64,000 nucleotides of DNA from Melitaea cinxia. Its lineage: Eukaryota; Arthropoda; Insecta; Lepidoptera; Nymphalidae. Numbering within the stretch: the stretch's first letter is position 1; every line of letters starts with the position of its first letter. The notes below the pieces were generated by a model that worked only from the letters and a program-made list of their open reading frames with translations, searched no databases and was not told where the DNA came from. Both the position numbers and the translations under genes were made by a program. Of the stretch, positions 24,401-38,000 are shown one piece after another. The stretch spans positions 7,078,001 through 7,142,000 of the forward strand of contig NC_059406.1 in the NCBI RefSeq assembly GCF_905220565.1, given 5' to 3'.

Positions 24401-27400
24401 GAGAGGCACAGGCGTTGAGATGGACATGGTCACGGGTGTGGCCAACAAACTTCTGCAACGCGGAAAGGAAGCACTGGAGAGTGCCGAAAAAATGAAACGG
24501 GAGTTAAAGATCACCGTCTACGAGAGCCTACAGGGGTTGTATGAAACGGTCCTGTCGCTCTCGGACTCACGAAATCGGCATAAATGTGCCCTCGAGAAGG
24601 AGCGCGCCCGTCACGCCCAAGAGCTAGTGAGGGTTGAAAGAGCCCATACAAAGGAGCTCACAGAAATGAAAAAGACGCTCCTCTCGGGGATACAAACAGT
24701 GCAGACAGACGTTGCAGAGTCATTAAGGGAGACTCGAGCCGTGCGTTCCTGGCTGGGCTACGAGACGGTTGAGCCCTTTCATCAGATACGCGAACTCCGG
24801 GAGATACAAGTGGAGCTCCAGGAGAAACAAAATGAGATCTGGAGGGCAATTTCGTTGGCCAAGGCCGGCAGTGAAGTGCCCCCACAGACCAACTTCGTGT
24901 CTCAGGAGGCGCTAGAGGCGGTGGGGAAAAAGATAGGTTCGATCTCAAGCTTTCTAGAGAAGCTCAAGGGTGACTTAGCAGAGACCAGAACCCTTCTCAC
25001 TGCGAAAATAGACAACATTCCGTTGGCTTTGGACGACGAAAGCCGCACACAATCAAATATGGACACGGTGTGGAAAAACCAAATTGAAGAAATTTTACAC
25101 CAAACAAAAATTACCAACATTCAACTATCCAATCCCCAAACACACCCAGAACTGGATCTGACCCCTTTATTCGAAACGCTTAACGAAAAAGTGGAGATCA
25201 TGTCCTCGGAGGTGCGCACCTTGAGGGACTCGAACAAGATCTCGACCTCCCCAAAGAAACCGTCACTGGAGACAGAGATGGCGGTTCGGGAAGTCAAAGA
25301 GACCCTCAATACAATTAAAGAAGGCGTCACCAAACTGGCTCCTCGGGCGCCGACTACCTACGCCCAGGTCGCAGCTCGACCCAAACAAGAGAGTGCGGAG
25401 CAAAGACCCAACCACACTCTCATCATCTCGTCCCGGAACCCGCAGGAAACTGGCGAGCAAGTACTAAACAAAATCAAAGACTCGCTGGACCTAACGAAGT
25501 CCGGGGCAAGGATGGAAAGGGTCCGGAAAGCTCGCGACCAAAAAATTGTAGTGAGGTGCGCCTCAAAAGAGGATATGGTCAAAATAAGGGGTCAAGTCCA
25601 AAAGAACGCAGACTTGACGGTGCGGGAGCCCACAAACCAGGACCCCCTGGTTTGCGTGCGGGGAGTACTTTCAAGTTACACCAACGAGGAGATAGTAGAC
25701 CTCATCAAGGCCCAAAATGGCCACATCCTCGAAGGAGTAGACGAGAAGGCACTTAAAATGAAGGTGCGGTTTAGGAAGCGCGCCCGAAACCCCCACGAGT
25801 GCCACCCTGTGATCGAGCTTTCCCCGGTACTCTGGAAAAAGTTTATAGACAGGGGCAAGATATATATAGGATTCGGTAGATGCGCAGTCGAGGATCAGTC
25901 CCCCCTCATCCAGTGCATGAGGTGCCTTGGATTCGGACATACCAAAGCACTCTGCAAACAGGACAAAGACGCCTGCAATTACTGCGCTGGTGAACACACG
26001 GGGGGGAACTGCCCCTCGAAAGCGAAGAGTGACCTGCCCCAGTGTATAAACTGTCTCAGAGCCAAAAGATCTGGTCATGACCTGGGACACACTGCATACA
26101 GCGCGGAGTGCCCAGAACGAATAAAATGGGATAATATAGCGAGATCACGGGTGCAATATTGCTAAGGGCGACCCGGGAGCCAAAGTTTTGGTCCCTAACA
26201 AAGAGGCGGACGGTGCAGGATGCGCTATGCGCTTTATACAAGCAAACCTGCAGCGCTCAAAGTTGGCAACTAGTGAACTACTTCAGGTGGCCCAGAAAAA
26301 GGGGATCTCTTTCGCCCTAGTACAAGAACCGTATACCGGTAGAACAGGCGAAATGAGACAATACCCAGGCACGAAGATCATTCAGTGCACCCTGGGCCGC
26401 CAGAAACCAGTAAAGGCGGCGATTATCGTGTTCGGTGACAACGTGGAAGTCATTCATGATCCCCAAATTGTCACCGAGAACGTGGCCGCCGTCTTCGTAA
26501 AGGCCGGCCGACTCGAGCTTGGCATACTGTCCGTCTACTTCGAACCAAGGGACCAAGATATAGAACCATATCTCAAACAGGTGAGAACGGCTACCGCGAA
26601 GTTTCCCACACACCATCACATAGTGGCCGGTGACGTCAACGCCTGGAGTCACTGGTGGGGCAGCAGCTCCGAAGACCAGCGAGGAGCACAACTCCACGGA
26701 TTTATCACTGAAATGGACCTCCACATTCATAACAATGGGGATGTACCCACGTTCGAGACATACAGAGGAGACAGGTTATACTCGAGCTGCGTGGACTTGA
26801 CCCTAACCAGTCAGTCACTTCTCGCGAGACTGGAAACCTGGCAAGTGGAACGAAATCTGATCACATCTGATCACAACGCCATAACGTTTAGACTGCGCAC
26901 TGAGGGGCCCTTAAAACCATTGGTCCCAATCTCGACGCGCAGATACAACACTAAAAAAGCGAGATGGACCGATTTCACCGCGACCCTAACATCCAGCCTC
27001 GCAGAAGAAAGCGTCACTCTGAGTGCCGTCCATAAAGTCTCGAACAAGGATGAGCTGGAGGGAATGATCGCAAAATATGTCACGATTATTCACCGCACAT
27101 GTGAGAGGACCATTCCGAGGATAAAACCGTGGAAAGGCGACCCCCGACCACCCTGGTGGTCGTCTGAGCTAGACTCCCTGAAAAGGGAGCAATTAAGAGC
27201 CAAACGTCGCATAAGAAACGCTGCACCCTGCAGAAGGCCTGGCGTCATCGAAGAGTACGTACGGGCCAAGGAGAAATACAAAAAGGCAGCAGACGAAGCA
27301 GCCACTCGGAGCTGGAAGGAGTTCTGTACGGCACAGGACCGTGAAAGCGTATGGGACGGTATCTACAGAGTTATCAGAAAGACCTCTCGTAGGCACGAGG

Positions 27401-29026
27401 ACGTACTGCTAAGAAACGAATCCGGCGAAACGCTGTCACCAGAACAGTCGGCAAAACTTCTGGCCAAAACGTTCTACCCAGACGACTCTGTAGACACCGA
27501 AACCATCTATCACAAACAGATCCGAGAAGCCGTAGAAAGCAAAACTCCCGCGGAGTTAGAAGATCTGTCCGACGACGACCCGCCGTTTACGGCCGCGGAG
27601 CTGGAACAGGTTCTTTTGAGCCAAAATCCCAAAAAAGCTCCAGGCCCAGACGGGTTGACGTCGGATATATGCGCGGCGGCAATAAACTGCGACAGGGAGT
27701 TATTCCTAGCTTTGGCGAACAAATGCCTATTGCTATCCTACTTCCCCAAGCAGTGGAAGGTCGCCCACGTATGCATCCTCCGCAAACCAGCCAAAGAGGA
27801 CTATACTCACCCGAAGTCCTATAGACCTATCGGACTCCTGTCGATCCTAGGAAAGACAGTTGAGAAAATGATGGTAGGTAGACTTCAGTGGAGGCTCTTC
27901 CCTACGCTGCACCGAAGCCAGTACGGATTCATGCCACAGAGGGGAACGGAAGACGCCCTCTACGATCTCGTCAAGCATATCAGGCAGGAAATGGACTCTA
28001 AGAAGATAGTACTTCTGGTATCGCTTGACATAGAGGGCGCTTTCGATAATGCATGGTGGCCGGCTCTCAAAAAACAGCTGGTGGACAAGCATTGCCCGAG
28101 AAACCTATTTACTATGGTCGCCTCATACCTCCAGGATCGAAAGGTCATTGTTAACTACGCCAGAGCGACCAGTGAGAAGGAGACCACGAAGGGTTGCGTC
28201 CAAGGATCCATTGGCGGGCCAACCTTTTGGAACCTCATACTGGATTCGCTGCTGAGAAAGATCAGCGATATGGGAGTGTATTGCCAGGCCTTTGCGGACG
28301 ACGTGGTCCTCGTCTTCTCCAGCCAAAAATCCGGCAACCTACAGACCTCAGCCGAAACCACCTTAGCTGCCGTACAAGAGTGGGGTATACATAACAAACT
28401 GAGCTTCGCCGCGCATAAGACCAACGCGATGGTGCTCACTAAAAAGCTGAAATACGATACCCCCATAATCCATATGTCCGGCACCCGACTGAGGCTTGTA
28501 GATCAAATTAAACTGCTGGGGCTCATTTTGGACTCGAAGCTCACTTTTAACGCGCACGTATCCGCCGTATGCAAAAAAGCTGCGGACATTTATAAACAGC
28601 TTGCGCGCGCGGCGAGAGTAACGGCGAAAAAAAAAAATTACTAATAATAACATAGGTTAAGTGTATATTGTAAGTAGGCCAAGTAGGCCATAAGTGTACA
28701 TATACGTTAGCTAGACAATAAGTGTACATATATTATAGATAGCAAGTAAGTGTATATATAAACATAGATAATAATAATTATTATAATAGTGACAACAATA
28801 ATTAAAGTAAGGCGCAATATAATTCTATGTCTTTTTGCATGTAAGATATCAATTAAGTTTAGCATAATTTTGGTCGGTGGACTCACGTCTGCATTAGGGA
28901 TACTAAGATAGAATAATTAGGTCTCTTAGTGTAAGCTGCAGTAGTGTAACAAGTAAACGATCAGTAATAAAACTTAAAATCGGAATAACAAAAGCATGGG
29001 CACTTTAAGCCTGTGGACATAACTTT

Positions 29027-29061
<35 letters not shown>

Positions 29062-32000
29062 TATTCCTAAATAATGACAACAGTTACCTACTTTGGTCAA
29101 TCGATCTTATTAGCCCAAGAACCCGTGAGGGCCAGACAATTGAGATTCAGACAATTTCGATATCTCTAATCCCGACCTAGACAAACATTTAGTTTGGCCG
29201 TGGGTAAGAGTTTGAAGTCAATTTATACGCCTTTAATACCTGGTATCTATCTGCCAAAGCCACCATAAAGTAAACTTCGTATTTGGTCATTGCTTCTATG
29301 GTTTTGGGGGCATGAAAAAATTTTCAGCTTTTATGAAATGACAAAAAGTCTGGCCCTCCTGGGCTATTCTATATATATGCTGGTTATTGTTCGCACAAAA
29401 AAAAACAAAAACAGAATGTTCAGATATCTTTAAATAGGACACATAATTGGTTTCCTATTATTTTATAATATTTTCGGACATTTTACTCTTTATAATGAAA
29501 CAACTTTTTCAGATTTTATCGTGGCTTATTAGGTTTGGAAGGAAGTATATCCCGTGAACATGGTTGCTGCAAATTATCCGAAACATCGGGCATGTAAAAA
29601 ACCTAATAAGCCGCGATAAAATCCGAAAAAGTTGTATTATTATAATGGCTTCTATTCTATATTTAGTTTCGGGAAAATTTCATTGCAAGCGTTTTAATTA
29701 CAGTGATAGTAGACGATGGAATATTTACTTGGTATTTGTGCAACAGTTTGGAAATAGAATAAATTTGTAGAAACACACATAAATTTGCAGCATAAATTTG
29801 CGTCAATCGGCTAACAAAAACACAAAGAATGCGACAGGTACATCAGATGTTCGCCACGCTGTTAAATGCGCAAAATCAAACATGCATTTCAAACAAACTA
29901 ACGTTATTTCTAACATTGCCTAATATTGAATACAGACCTGTATTTGCTTATATATTGTTTCCTACGGAAAAAATTGAATAATATTAAAATTATAAAAGTA
30001 TAATTGACTATAATCTCAAGCCTAATAATCTTGAATAAAAATTTTAGGGCATAATTATTTACAAGAGTCAGAAAATTCGTATTTAATTTATTATTTTTAT
30101 GAAAATATTAAATATATATCAAAAAAATAGAATATAATAGAATAGAATATATAATAATATAGAATAGAATATATAATATAATAATTGCATATATTATTAT
30201 CAAATTATTATTAAAATTATATTGAATTTTTTTCATTGTTTTTATTATAAGCACTGAAACCAGGCACTACTATACTTAAGCCGCTTTAACATACACCCAA
30301 GAGACTATCTGTTTATTACAATTATCAATTACGTAAATTAACAAACGATTTTAATTGAAGTAAAATTGACGCCATCTTAGTTTTAAAATACTTTTTTTTA
30401 TGTGTATTAGCCTCAGGTAAGTCAGTTTAAGTTCTTTGAGTACTAACAATCTGTTAGTACGTCTATATAAACGATAAATCGGCAGCTTTAATCACACCCG
30501 TAAATTACAATTCACATAAACATCACTCATACGCGAAAGCCAAAAATTCCAATATCCATTTTATGATGTGTCCACATTCCACTACGCTAACGTCACACAA
30601 GTTAAGTTACTAATTCAAAATTAATACCTATACCCTATTTTCTATTTAACATTTGTTTTCAATATGTGTAGTAGTAATAAGCTAGGAAAAGTTGATCTGT
30701 ATTCACCTCGCGACGCATTACTATAAATCTTTTTTTTCTGTCCTTTAATGCGGTTGTATAAAAAAAATTGTATTAAATTACCATATAAAATTTATTACTT
30801 ATCTAGTGTTGTAAATTCAAACGACTCGTCATTGACAACTGATTTATTTTATCTAACATGTCAGACATATACTACAACATCTTCCCCAAAAAACTAAAAA
30901 TAATTGATGAACTTGTAATTAATTATGGTAAACAGAACAAAACACAATCATAACATATATTAAATGACAAACATTAAAATAAATTTACTCTGCTATGCTA
31001 TATGATAACACAGTTCCGCTACCACCTTGGAACTTAAAAAGCCGACTGATGGCGGGATAACCATCCAACTGCTGGCTTTGAAATACACAGGCCGAAGAAG
31101 GGCAGCAGCGTCTTCGGTGCAACAAAGCCAGCCCTGCGGTCACCAACCCGCCTGCCCAGCGTGGTGACTATGGGCAAAACACATGAGTTCACGTTATTTT
31201 TGGCGTAAACTTGTGGAGGCCTATGTCCAGCAGTGGACTGTATAGGCTGTAATGATGATGCTATATGAATGCAATATGGCGTTTATATAAAATATAAATA
31301 ACAAATCATACAAAATCATAACAAATCTCCTTCCGCATTTTAAAAAATTATGTGAAAACTAATTAAATAAATGAGCTAAACGCTGCTTTACAATTTCTTT
31401 TGCTTTCCTTGAAGGTCTAGGTGATGTAAACTTTCTAGAAACTTGTTCATCTCTATGAGAACACGTTGGTTCATTGACATCGTCTGCAAAGCTTACATCA
31501 TTAGCGTCAGAATACATTTCAATACTATTGTCGTTTCCGTCATTACAATTTAAGTCACTTTTACATTTTATTAGATGACGACGATTACGTCTAAATCTTT
31601 TACCTACACTGTTTTGTATAATGTAAGATCGTGGAGTATAAGCGTGTCCGACAACTTTTCCCCTATATCTAACCTTTCCGTCTATATATAAGACGGAATC
31701 ACCCCCTTTCAATTCCTCAAGCTCTTTGCAACGCTGATCATAATATAATTTAGTTTTGTGTTGTTTGTTGAGCAGAATTTTATAGTCTAAAGGATTAACA
31801 AGCTTAGGCTTCAATATATTAGAATGAACGGGCAGCTGACAACGTAACGTTCGACCCATTAATAACTCTGCTGGTGAGCTTAATTCGTCTCTTGGCGTGT
31901 TTCTATAACTAAGTAGAGCTAAAAAAAAATCTTCATTACTCGCAAGTGATTTTTTTAACATCTTTTTGACAGTTTGGACTGCTCGTTCACTTTTTCCGTT

Positions 32001-35000
32001 TGATTGGGAATAGTTAGGAGAAGAAGTAACATGATCAAATCCCCATTCAGAAGAAAACATTTTAAACTCTCTGCTGGAATATTGTGTTCCGTTATCTGTT
32101 ATAACGACACTTGGAATACCAAATCTTGCAAATATTTCTTTCATTTTATTTATCACTGCGCAAGATGACAAATTATTTATTTTACAAACTTCTACAAAGT
32201 TTGAATAATAATCTACTAATATAAGATAATATTTTTTATTTAACTCAAAAATTTCAGAACCCACTTTACTCCATGGGAGATTAGGAATAGTTATAGGTAT
32301 CATAGGTTCTTTACTAGGAGCGTTTGAATATTGTTGACATATCTTACAACGCTTGACGTATTGTTCTATGTCATGTGAGATATTTGGCCAATAAATAACC
32401 TGTCTTGCTCGCCGTTTGCAACGTTCAATGCCTAAATGACCTTCGTGAACAATTCTTAACATTTCATTACACAGCTTTCTTGGAACCAGTACTAAGTTAT
32501 TTTTGAATATAACTCCGTCGAAAACATTTAACTCATTTTTTATAGACCAGTAATGTTTAACTTCATTAGAAACGCTGTAATTATGATTTGGCCAACCTAA
32601 ATCAATATATTTCATTAAAATTTGTAACTCTAAATCATGCTTGGTTTCTCTTTTTACTAAAGTTAATTTATCATTCGATATTGGCATACCTTCTACAACC
32701 ATCCTCACTTGACATACAACTTTATCGTGAATCTTACTACTATAAAGATCCGGTAGTGCTGCTCGAGATAGCATGTCAGCTATATACATATATTTTCCTG
32801 GAACATATCCCACAACTAAATCATATCCCTGAATTCTTAAAAGCATGCGTTGCAAACGTGCTGGAATAGACATTAATGGCTTTTTAACAATACAACCTAG
32901 CGGTTTATGATCTGTCTCTACGACGATCCGTCTTTGTCCGTAAATATATTGATGAAACCGTTCACACGCAAAAACAATCGCTAATATTTCTTTTTCAATT
33001 TGGGCATACATTTTTGAGCATCTGTAAGTGTACGAGAAGCAAATTCAACCGGTCGACCATTTTGTAGTAAAACTACTCCCAAGGCATTACGTGATGCATC
33101 GACTGACATCACAATCGGTTGAGTCGGATTATAGATTGCTAAAACGCTCGAGCTCGTTACTGCCTTTTTCAAGTTCTCGAATGCGTTGCGTTCGCTATCT
33201 TCCCAACGCCACGAATTATCCTTTTTTAAAAGATTCGTCAACGGAACTGCTATTTCAGAATGATTAGGAATGAACTTTGATAGAAAATTAACTGCACCTA
33301 AAAATCTTTCTAAATCTTTCCTATCCTTTGGAACCTGTATTTCTTTAATTGCTTTAATTTTTTCACTATCTGGTCTCATACCGTTGACATTAAATACGTG
33401 CCCTAAGTATTTAACTTCTTCAACAAAAAATCTACATTTATCTTTATTAAACTTCAAATTGATTTGCCTAGCTCTATCTAGCAGTGCCTTCAAACGATTA
33501 TCGTGTATTTCTTTCGTTTCACCCCACACAATAATATCATCAATATAATTTTCAACATCATCAAGATCTTCTAAAAATTGCTTTAATTTTCCATGAAAAA
33601 CTTCCGATGCACAATTTATACCAAATGGAAGACGAAGAAATTGGTACCTACCGAAGGGTGTACTAAAAGTGCACAAATCTGCACTCTCATCGTCTAGCAC
33701 CACAGTCCAAAACCCCGCAGTAGCATCGAGTACAGAGAAAAATCGTGCTCCCCGATCGTAACCGACATGCCAGTTCAGATACAGTTGGTAGTTGAAAGTG
33801 TGATCGTTGCACCGCGTTATTTAATTCACGAAGATCTAAACATATACGAATACCATTATTCTTTTTAGCGACTAACTTTTCTAATAACGTTTAGTAATTC
33901 CATTTTTTCTAATTCCACTTTCAAACGATCTCGTAAGCTGTGAGGAATTTTTCTACAAGCGCATATAACAGGCGCCATAGATTTATTAACAACTATGTGA
34001 TACTTGTCAGGTAAGCATCCCAATCCTTTAAAAACGTCATCATAATTTGATATTTCAATAGAATAAATACGTTTTACTAATCCTAACATTTCACATGATT
34101 TATAACCTAAAATACTATTAGAGATCATGTCAGCTATTGCGAATTTAAGGTTGTAAGTAACGTTTTTATAAGTCCAAGGAATAATACAAATACCCCTTAA
34201 GGGCATTTGTATATATAGAGAGAGAGTAGAGTAGTACTTATAGAGTTATGAGTATAAGAATGTAAAGCTAGTGTCTTTTTTATTATTATTTCGTCATTAA
34301 AACCTAACTCTTTAAACCTCTTATAAGATATAATGTTGTAATCCGCTCCTGTATCTATTTTAAATTTTTCTACTCCATGCTCAGAAGAAAGTTTCTGAAA
34401 CCAATTCTCACCTTTTTTATTTCCTTCTTCAACAACGCTAATCTGAAAATTATCACCTGTCGAATCACTATCTCGATCATTATTGTTACATTCGATTTCA
34501 TGAACGCGATTAAATTTACTTATATTACGAGTCGAATTACGATTAAAATTACAGAAACGGGAAAAATGACCTTGTTTGCCACAGGTGAAACATTTTATAA
34601 ATCGTGCAGCGCATTCATCTTTCCTCCCACACCGTGAATTACCACAACTCATACAGGTAGTTTCTTCTGCTTGACAAATTCGCATCGCTTTTTCTAAATT
34701 AAGTTCTTCGCATCTTAATAATCGATCCCTAACCGTATTTTGACGTATACCACAAATGATTCTATCTCTTATTAAATCTTCTTCTAATGTAGAGAATCAC
34801 AATTTTTGTTCAGTAGACGGAGAGCTGTAACGTATTGTCGAATAGATTCTCCAACCTCTTGATTTCGTGAAAAAAATTTATATCGCATCAACGTCACATT
34901 TGACTTCATTCCAAAATATTTATCAATTTTTTTTAATACGATATTGACATCATCGCGGTCTTCATGTCGCTCAAAATTAAAAGTTTGATATATATCAAAT

Positions 35001-38000
35001 CCATCGGGACCTAAAAGATTTACAAGTAAGCTGGCTTGAATACTTGATGATTCCGAACACACACCTGAAGCTTTTATGAACAATAGAAATTGTTGCTTCC
35101 ACTTTTTCCATGCGTCTGCTCTGCTAACGGGCCCCCCAGCATGCTCCATCTTGTGAACCGTTTACTTTACTTTTAATTAACAATTTTATTCAATATTGCT
35201 TTAAACATAGATAAAGGTACCTTTTTTGCGTTAATACATTTGTAATGCCATGTTTACCGAATATTTTTAATATTTTTTCGCACCGCTGTCACCATGTTGT
35301 AAATTCAAACGACACGTCATTGACAACTGATTTATTTTATCTAACATGCCAGACATATACTACAACATCTAGCCTACAAACTACAATGTAACTTACACGA
35401 AATACTTCGTCTTTTTCGCAAAATTAATTATAATATTAAATTAGATAATTTCAACTATAAGAAAAGTGTTACTTACTACTTCCACCCCTATAACACCTCC
35501 TTTGTTTGCCAACTTTGTGGTCCAAGTAAAGGTGTACTGCCCTGGGATAGGATGGACCGCGCAAATGGCTAGCTCGAGGGCAATCTGCGCTATCCTCTGC
35601 CATGTCATCGCTATCCGCCAATCATCGGCGCAGTTGTCTATCATAAATAACTGAAATTAGAGAACAAATCTATTTGTACTTATACATTGACATTTTTCTG
35701 TTCATGATCTCTGTAATACTATTTTGCACGAATAATATAGTTATAATTATTTGATTTACTGTTTCTATTTTATCCAGTTTGTAGCGTACAATAAATAAAA
35801 CAATATTCTTTTTGGAGTAAGGTCGATTTCTCATTTCATTCGTAAGATATCGTTATTTCATTCTGTTAAAGTTGACAAACTTTTGATTCTGATTTTATAA
35901 GTATTATTATTATAAGACTATAAATTTAAATTTATACGTCTACCAACTTAAATGTAAAAAAAAAAAATATTGAGATAGGCATTGCAGGATATGTCCTGCT
36001 AAATAATAATAATAATCTTTATTTCGGGACTAGCCCATATAGTGTTAGTAACAATGATGCTTATAATCTAATGTTAGTACAATTACATTTAAATAATTAC
36101 ATTTTAATAAATTTTGAATTAACAATAACTATAATAATATTTCTTAATAATAACAACAATTTTAAAACAACTAAAATGTGCATTCCTTTTTTAAATATTA
36201 TATTAATGTGAATTATAATTTAATTATTAATTTATTTACCATTTCATTATCATTATTAACAATTTATAATTAAGGAGTCAAATACAATGAATTAAAACAC
36301 ACAAAACACAAAATAGACATGAAAAAATATATATATCAAGTATATATCAAGTATCTAAAAATCTGGAGCAGACCGTCTGGGGAAGTACCTCAACCTTAGA
36401 TAAGATCACAGCGAAATAATACTGCTCAAGTAGTATTGAGTTCTTGTTGTGAGAAAGGTGGCCAGAGATCCTCGGGAGTGTCCGAAACAGGGTCGATAAT
36501 ACGTCTGGAATACTTCTGGTGTTGCATGCGTCTATAGGCTACGGCAACCGCTTACCGTCTGGTGGGTTGTACGCTTGTTTGCCGATCTAGTCACGTAAAA
36601 AGAAAATACAATGGGTGTCTGATAAAGATAAAATATTTTGTCGTACTAAGCAAGGATATACTTTTATTTATTGCAATTATTTTCAAGTGTACTCGTTGGA
36701 TAAATAGTTCACCAAAAACTTTTTGTGTACTGTTAAACACAAGTTTTACGTTTATGTAAATTTATTTTAAAGTATTATTGGCGTCTTTAAAAAACAGTAA
36801 AGATAAAATAAAAATACATTTACCTGTACTTCTAAAGCGTGATAAGCCACGATTAGGCCAAGTAAAATCACAGTTGACATTGATATTAGCGTTTTCAGCG
36901 CTTGTGAATATATTGAAGCCTGTAATAAGAAAGTTTATACAAAAAGAGATTCGGAGAAAACTAAAATTATATTTTATTTTTTTTTGGAATAAAAATAATC
37001 TGCGTGCGAAGGTGTATACGATTTGTTTAATTGAATACTTTTATCATAGATCTCTAGCTTAAATAATTTGGAGGATTAATTTAAAAAAATAAAAACGATT
37101 GCGTTTTCCCGAAACCGTTCCAGCAAGCATTGCTCTAAAATTACAAATGAAAATATTAAAAAGCATGTGTAATATTAAATTGTTTGATCATGAAATCATA
37201 CCTTTGTGTATACTCCGGCACTAGATAGTTCGTTTTCTAAAACCATGACAATAATACCAAACATTCCCATAACTAGCGCGTAGTCACTTATTCGTTTTCT
37301 TTTTTCAAATAACGCCTTTCTTCTACCTAATCTGAAAAGTAAAAAAAATGCTTGATAAATTTTTTTCCGAGTTAATTGACAATTTAGCTGAGCATGAATG
37401 CTTTTAAACTGATTGACATACCGCAAGGTTTATCATCAACTTCATTCAAATCTACAGAGTTCGTGCCAAAGGTTTACTGTCGCTGGATTATTGCGTTATT
37501 GATGGGATACTATGCCGTTGATCGTTGGCCATTTAATTAATATTCACCACTGACACAGATTACTAAAGTTTGAATCTGAGTAATTAGATTTCAGGGACTT
37601 GATTCGTATTTTATTGCCAAAATTTTAAGAAGTTACGGTTACATTAAAAATTCTTTATTGTTAACAATTTTTCACATTTTATTTGAAAATTTGAACAAAG
37701 TTTTTGTAAAGATATGTCCTAAATTTGAAAGATTTCAGATTTATAGAGTAGTGTGAAATATCAAAAATATGTGATGCTATAACTATAATAACCTCACAAT
37801 TGTTATTAGAGCTTAGTATACATTTTAAATCGATTTCAATTATTATTATATTCCCCTTATATTATAATTCCATAAATCAATCAATTCACAAGATACTCGT
37901 ATTTTGAGTATCAGTACAAAATCTATAAAAAACATTCAAATAAGTAATGAGAAATGGAGCATTTAATTATAAAGACGGATAAAATCGATTCAGGCCTGAT

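Larger units (their letters stand above)
23215..29057 (+). mobile_element. R1-clade non-LTR retrotransposon, nearly complete
   Basis: This is an element of about 5.8 kb inserted in the SK S3-S4 intron, opposite to the gene. It is bounded by the 14-bp direct repeat AAGATATTCCTAAA at 23201..23214 and 29058..29071 and ends in a run of 29 A (29031..29059). It has about 870 bp of 5' UTR, ORF1 (24087..26165), ORF2 (about 26227..28644) and a 3' UTR of about 390 bp. Both frames are intact up to the point where ORF2 stops early after the reverse transcriptase. The clade is assigned from the endonuclease and RT motifs. R1 itself targets 28S rDNA; this copy is not in rDNA. Confidence 0.9.
30807..35367 (-). 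mobile_element. mag-like Ty3/gypsy LTR retrotransposon
   Basis: This 4561-bp element is flanked by 73-bp direct repeats (30807..30879 and 35295..35367; two mismatches) that begin TGTTGTA and end TACAACA, and by the 5-bp duplication TCTAG (30802..30806 and 35368..35372). The minus strand reads 5' LTR, a TGG-starting primer site, gag, protease, reverse transcriptase, RNase H, integrase, purine tract, 3' LTR. Size and tiny LTRs recall the Bombyx mori mag element, which as I remember has LTRs of about 77 bp. Near-identical LTRs suggest a fairly recent insertion, yet the coding frame is broken at several places, so this copy cannot be autonomous as it stands. Confidence 0.93.

Noticed and set aside
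23594..28653. Numerous frames on the minus strand across the R1-clade element
   Set aside because: They are shadows of ORF1 and ORF2 with no motifs of their own.
32588..34637. Plus-strand frames within the mag-like element
   Set aside because: They are antisense to pol and gag.
36778..37062. 94-codon plus-strand frame near the S2 exon
   Set aside because: It overlaps SK exon sequence on the opposite strand and has no recognised similarity.
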